Shown piece by piece: positions 12,558-15,939 of a DNA stretch of 15,939 bases (the first letter of the stretch is position 1; every line of letters begins with the position of its first letter). A program made the position numbers and the translations under genes. The notes below the pieces were generated by a model. That model saw nothing but the letters and a program-made list of their open reading frames with translations. It was not told where the DNA came from and searched no databases. The DNA comes from Phycisphaerae bacterium (GTDB lineage: Bacteria > Planctomycetota > Phycisphaerae > Sedimentisphaerales > Anaerohalosphaeraceae): assembly GCA_021736615.1 (NCBI GenBank), contig JAIPFN010000123.1:1-15939 (forward strand), read 5' to 3'.

Positions 12558-13952
12558 TCACTTGCCGATACAAAAACTGGAAAAGATCCGATCAAGTATC
12601 GCCTCGTCGACATCCTCTCTCTCAATGCCTGCAAGGGCGTCGTAACCGGTCCGCAAAAACATTGCCGCCACTTCATCGTTACCCGCGAGCACCTCACACG
12701 CACCGTCTGCAATATTGCTTATCGCCTCGCTGACCGCTAATCGATGCCGCTCGTTGATCGCGATTCTGTCGGCCATCTCACTGCCTGCCGTCTGCACGAT
12801 AAGACGCTGCTGCACTTTTGCACGCAGGTTCGCTATCGAAGCCTCATCGGAAACGCTCGTAACACCGGCAGGCATTTCAAAAAGTTTTTCAAGCTCGGCG
12901 GTTTTCCGGGCAACGGATTTGCCGTCCAACCGATCACTCTTAGTCAAAACCAACATCAGCTCATTGGCGGCGATCTGCTTAAGTATCGAAATATCTTCCG
13001 AGTAATCGTCTTTGGAAATATCTACGCAAAATATCACCAGGTCAGCTAAATTCAGTGCTGCCATCGCGGCGGCCTGGCCAAGTTTATCCAGCACCTTCTC
13101 GCTGCCGTGATACTCACCCAAACCTGCACAATCAAAAATTGCGCACCTCAACTTGTCCATCTCAAGAAGATCGGTAAGCACATCCCGCGTCGTCCCCGAT
13201 TCGTCGGAGATAATACTTCGCTCGGAGCCAAGCAGCGCGTTCATCAATGAACTCTTGCCTGCGTTAGCGGCGCCGGCAAGGCCGACCGAAGGTATGTCGA
13301 TAAGTTCTTCGTACCGCAAAGAACTGTCAAGAATTGATTGAAGCCGGTTTGCGATTTCGCCAATAGTCGCCGCCGCTTTTTCGCTTGCAACCAACTCAAT
13401 ATCCTCCTCACTGAAATCCAGACCCGCCTCGATAAGACTCATAATGTCAAGCAGATCGCTACGTATAACCCCGATGGTCTCACACAGTTTTCCGGCAAGG
13501 AGTTTTTCCGCCGCCGATAACTGAAACTTGTTACTGCTGGAAACGATCTGGGAAACCGCCTCGGCCTGTGAAAGATCGATCTTGCCGTTTAGATATGCCC
13601 GCAGAGTAAACTCGCCGGGACCTGCAAGACGACACTGGCCCAATACCTTTTGCAAAACAGCCTCGACAACCGGTTGGGCCGCAAAGAAATGAAACTCGGC
13701 AATATCCTCACCGGTATAGGAACAAGGCCCTGGAAATGAATAGACTGTAGAATCAACAGAAACGCCGTCGATAACAATACGCCCGGAACAAACCCCGCGC
13801 CTGCCAAAGCAAACCCCGCCATTAGTAATCCATTCAACGATCCTGCCCGTCTCGCTGCCCGAGAGACGCAGAATAGTCCGGCTAACCGAACCGGGCGCCC
13901 CCAAAGCAGAGCTAATAGCAGCAATCGTATCACCAATCTCATGCATAGCCAT
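12558..13952 (-). CDS. mnmE: tRNA modification GTPase MnmE
   Basis: MnmE works with MnmG to install the 5-carboxymethylaminomethyl (or related) group on U34 of certain tRNAs; it is a cytoplasmic, K+-activated dimeric GTPase. The 464-residue protein has the expected order: an N-terminal folate-binding domain (DTIAAISSALG, GEFTLRAYLNGKIDLSQAEAV at about 113-133), a helical domain, an inserted G domain, and the C-terminal CIGK (461-464) with its functional cysteine. G-domain motifs are GAANAGKS (227-234, keeping the K+-binding Asn230), SGTTRD (252-257), DCAG (274-277) and TKSD (337-340). Two are off-consensus: DTAG reads DCAG and NKxD reads TKSD. The region that carries the catalytic Glu282 in E. 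coli reads EKVLDKLG and seems to lack that Glu. It lies 80 bases downstream of yidC on the same strand, the common order, and its 3' end converges on the SNase-like gene 17 bases away. Confidence 0.93.
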   Translation of the reverse strand: MAMHEIGDTIAAISSALGAPGSVSRTILRLSGSETGRIVEWITNGGVCFGRRGVCSGRIVIDGVSVDSTVYSFPGPCSYTGEDIAEFHFFAAQPVVEAVLQKVLGQCRLAGPGEFTLRAYLNGKIDLSQAEAVSQIVSSSNKFQLSAAEKLLAGKLCETIGVIRSDLLDIMSLIEAGLDFSEEDIELVASEKAAATIGEIANRLQSILDSSLRYEELIDIPSVGLAGAANAGKSSLMNALLGSERSIISDESGTTRDVLTDLLEMDKLRCAIFDCAGLGEYHGSEKVLDKLGQAAAMAALNLADLVIFCVDISKDDYSEDISILKQIAANELMLVLTKSDRLDGKSVARKTAELEKLFEMPAGVTSVSDEASIANLRAKVQQRLIVQTAGSEMADRIAINERHRLAVSEAISNIADGACEVLAGNDEVAAMFLRTGYDALAGIEREDVDEAILDRIFSSFCIGK

Positions 13953-13975
13953 ATCGTCACTCTTTCGGGCGGCAC

Positions 13976-14031
13976 CTTTCGCCTTACAACTTACATCTTA
14001 CGCTTTTCGCTTTTCGCCTTTCGCTTTACGC
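13976..14031 (-). repeat. Eight-unit heptamer array between yidC and mnmE
   Basis: On the minus (coding) strand, one base after the yidC stop, the units read GCGTAAA, GCGAAAG, GCGAAAA, GCGAAAA, GCGTAAG, ATGTAAG, TTGTAAG and GCGAAAG, filling 14031 down to 13976. The array occupies most of the 80-base intercistronic gap. No bracketing hairpins are visible. The GCGA core recalls the GCGATTA units at the pdxJ-dapA junction, also on the coding strand. Confidence 0.85.
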
Positions 14032-14032
14032 T

Positions 14033-15939
14033 CTATTGCTTAAACAGCGGTTTAACTTTTTTCTTTTTTTTCTTACCGCCGGTTTTTTGGGTAACCGCGA
14101 CAAGCCCTTGCGCTTCTTCCTCTTCTTTTTCGCGGATATGTTTTCTGATAACAGTCTGCTCAAAAACTCCGCCGAACGTACTTGCCATAATATAAAGGTT
14201 CAGCCCCGAAGGTGCGGTGTAAAGGAAGATCAGCATCATAAAGGGCATCATAAACAACATCATTTTTTGCTGCTGAGCGACCTGCGGATCGACATTCTTG
14301 CCGGTCTGCTGCGGCATGAGCTTTTGCTGCAGGAACATCGCCACACCAAGCAGAACCGGCAGCAGGTTAAACGAATCGATCGTCCAGCCGACAAACGGAA
14401 CAACTATCGGAGTCGAAAATGTATAAAGAGCGTCCGGCACGGAAAGGTCCGTGATCCACACCGGCAAAAAGCCTGCCCCGCGAAGTTCGATATTCGCATA
14501 GATAGCACGGTAAAGCGCAATCCAGATCGGCATCTGGAGCATCATCGGAACCATACTCATCATACCGGCAGCAGGGGAAATATTCCTGTCGCGGTAAAAC
14601 TGCATGGTCGCCTTTTGAAGCTCCTGACGGTTGTTGGCATACTTTTTCTTGATCGCAACCATCTCGGGATCGCTGGTTATCTTCTGCATCTTCATCATAG
14701 AGACCTGGCTCTTTTTGGTAACCGGATGCAATACAAACCGGATAAGCAGAACGAATATAATGATAACAATACCGTAGTTATGAAGCACGAAAGGATACAT
14801 CATTTTCATCAGCCACATGATGCCGAAAGACATCGGATTGATGATCGCGTCAGGACAGCAGAAGCACGCCATGAAACTGACCGTCTGAATATACCCGAGC
14901 TTTTTATAGATCGGATTATCTTCAAAAAGATCCTTGATCTTCGGCCCGACAAAAACCTGAAAGTCATAACTAACCGATGCGCCCGCGGCGATCTCACCCG
15001 ACGATATGGTCATGCCAAAACTAATATCCTCGTCGCCGTCAGGCTTAGCCTCGAACGATATTGGATCGAAATACTGCCCCTTGCCGAGAATGACATCGGT
15101 ACTGAACTCTTCGCCTTCATTGGGCACAGGCCGAACTATCGCGGCAAAATATTTATTTGTTATCGCCGACCACAAGAACTTGCCCTTGTTATTCTTAAGC
15201 GACAAATCAAGTTTTTCTTTGGCGGAACTCTTGGCACCGGGCTTCATCGCTGAATAAAGTTTTCGCTGGTCACGCTTTGAAGACTCGACAGTCTCTCCGA
15301 CAAGAAAACCGGAAACGACGGCACGCATATCCTGCCTCGAACCTTCCCTCTCGATACCCGCCGGCCCCTGAAGATACATAACAGGCTTAACACTCCCGCC
15401 GTCAAGGTTTGTAACATCCAGCGACATATTAACATCATAGCTGCCCGGCGTAACCGTAAAAGTCTTAACCAGCTTTACAGCGTCAGTCTTCTTTTCCGAC
15501 CCGTCTTCCAGTTTGGCCCTGGTAAACAAAACCGCTTGAAAAGAAACCGACTCACTGCCGTCGTCACCTTTAGCCACCTGGGCGGCCTTCCAGTTGAGCA
15601 TGGAAAGGTCAATCTGTTGATCGCCAATACGAAATATACCGTTCGATAACGAATAGACATCGCCGCCTTTGCGCTCGACAGGTGAAAGAATCTCAAGCGG
15701 TTTCGGATCTTTAGGATTTCTATCGTCCCACTCGCTTAGAGACGCCTGTGCAATCGATGCTCCGCGACTGGTAAGTTCAACGGCAAACTTAAAACCGGTT
15801 CCTTTATCGGTAGAACCGAGCAAAACAGTCTCAAGGTCGCCGTTAACAACGCGATATTTCAAAGAAGGATCAACGGCAGCCTTAATCGTCGCAGGGCTGG
15901 GTTCTACAGGTTCCGGAGAAGTCTCGCCGGTTTCACTGG
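14033..15939 (-). CDS. yidC: Membrane protein insertase YidC (5' end outside window)
   Basis: YidC inserts and folds inner-membrane proteins, alone or with SecYEG. The frame is open to the right edge, so the N-terminus, including the first transmembrane helix, is missing; the visible part starts in a Pro/Glu/Ser/Thr-rich linker. A large periplasmic beta-sandwich domain follows (about 15860-14960), then the conserved membrane core. LLIRFVLHPVT carries the conserved hydrophilic-groove arginine, the cytoplasmic hairpin has SMMKMQKITSDPEMVAIKKKY, and SMVPMMLQMPIWIALYRAI and the later MMLFMMPFMMLIFLYTAPSGLNLY helices complete the insertase fold. The C-terminus ends in a Lys-rich tail (GGKKKKKKVKPLFKQ), as in forms that contact ribosomes. 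A TTG at 15862 is not the real start because coding sequence continues upstream. mnmE follows after a heptamer-filled gap. Confidence 0.95.
   Translation of the reverse strand, partial: SETGETSPEPVEPSPATIKAAVDPSLKYRVVNGDLETVLLGSTDKGTGFKFAVELTSRGASIAQASLSEWDDRNPKDPKPLEILSPVERKGGDVYSLSNGIFRIGDQQIDLSMLNWKAAQVAKGDDGSESVSFQAVLFTRAKLEDGSEKKTDAVKLVKTFTVTPGSYDVNMSLDVTNLDGGSVKPVMYLQGPAGIEREGSRQDMRAVVSGFLVGETVESSKRDQRKLYSAMKPGAKSSAKEKLDLSLKNNKGKFLWSAITNKYFAAIVRPVPNEGEEFSTDVILGKGQYFDPISFEAKPDGDEDISFGMTISSGEIAAGASVSYDFQVFVGPKIKDLFEDNPIYKKLGYIQTVSFMACFCCPDAIINPMSFGIMWLMKMMYPFVLHNYGIVIIIFVLLIRFVLHPVTKKSQVSMMKMQKITSDPEMVAIKKKYANNRQELQKATMQFYRDRNISPAAGMMSMVPMMLQMPIWIALYRAIYANIELRGAGFLPVWITDLSVPDALYTFSTPIVVPFVGWTIDSFNLLPVLLGVAMFLQQKLMPQQTGKNVDPQVAQQQKMMLFMMPFMMLIFLYTAPSGLNLYIMASTFGGVFEQTVIRKHIREKEEEEAQGLVAVTQKTGGKKKKKKVKPLFKQ

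Noticed and set aside
14036..15253. 405-codon frame on the + strand opposite yidC
   Set aside because: Its His/Arg-rich, low-complexity translation is typical of an antisense shadow, and the minus-strand frame is an unmistakable YidC.

Overview
This is a bacterial chromosomal window with balanced base composition and mixed housekeeping and envelope content. I infer Planctomycetota (Phycisphaerae-like), at low to moderate confidence. The clues are a small secreted protein with a PEP-CTERM/VPxPA-like C-terminal anchor, an odd prepilin cluster, a degenerate nuclease-fold secreted protein with Gly-Tyr-Asn-Gln repeats, and many heptamer repeats between genes. No mobile element, CRISPR array, rRNA or tRNA was recognised.

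Layout from left to right. On the + strand are pdxJ (vitamin B6 synthesis), dapA (lysine/diaminopimelate synthesis) and a sugar-nucleotide-type nucleotidyltransferase. A promoter-bearing spacer with a possible 64-residue membrane protein follows, then a YbaK-like aminoacyl-tRNA deacylase domain protein. A small exosortase-type anchored protein lies on the - strand, divergent from hisC on the + strand. hisC converges on a 1014-residue NMT1/THI5-PAS-histidine kinase on the - strand. An AT-rich 343-base divergent spacer separates the kinase from a + strand cluster of two prepilin-like proteins, a PilX-like protein with a beta-repeat C-terminus, and the secreted SNase-like/YGNQ protein. mnmE and the 5'-truncated yidC close the window on the - strand, in the conserved yidC-mnmE order often found near the replication origin.

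The most unusual structure is in the spacers. Five gaps between codirectional genes hold tandem arrays of 7-base units (at 820-854, 1769-1803, 9875-9905, 11301-11335 and 13976-14031). Three of them are bracketed by the same two hairpins: hairpin A with arms CAAACTGACC / GGTCAGTTTG, and hairpin B with arms TCGGCC / GGCCGA. The inner spacing is nearly constant at 39-40 bases although the heptamer sequence differs, and one of the three copies is inverted. This looks like a modular, dispersed intergenic element. Heptanucleotide short tandem repeats are known from cyanobacteria, but I do not recognise this hairpin-bracketed form.

The metabolic genes look like scattered single genes rather than one pathway operon. 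The prepilin/PilX-like set and the secreted protein probably form a cell-surface group, but only their order and shared strand support that.
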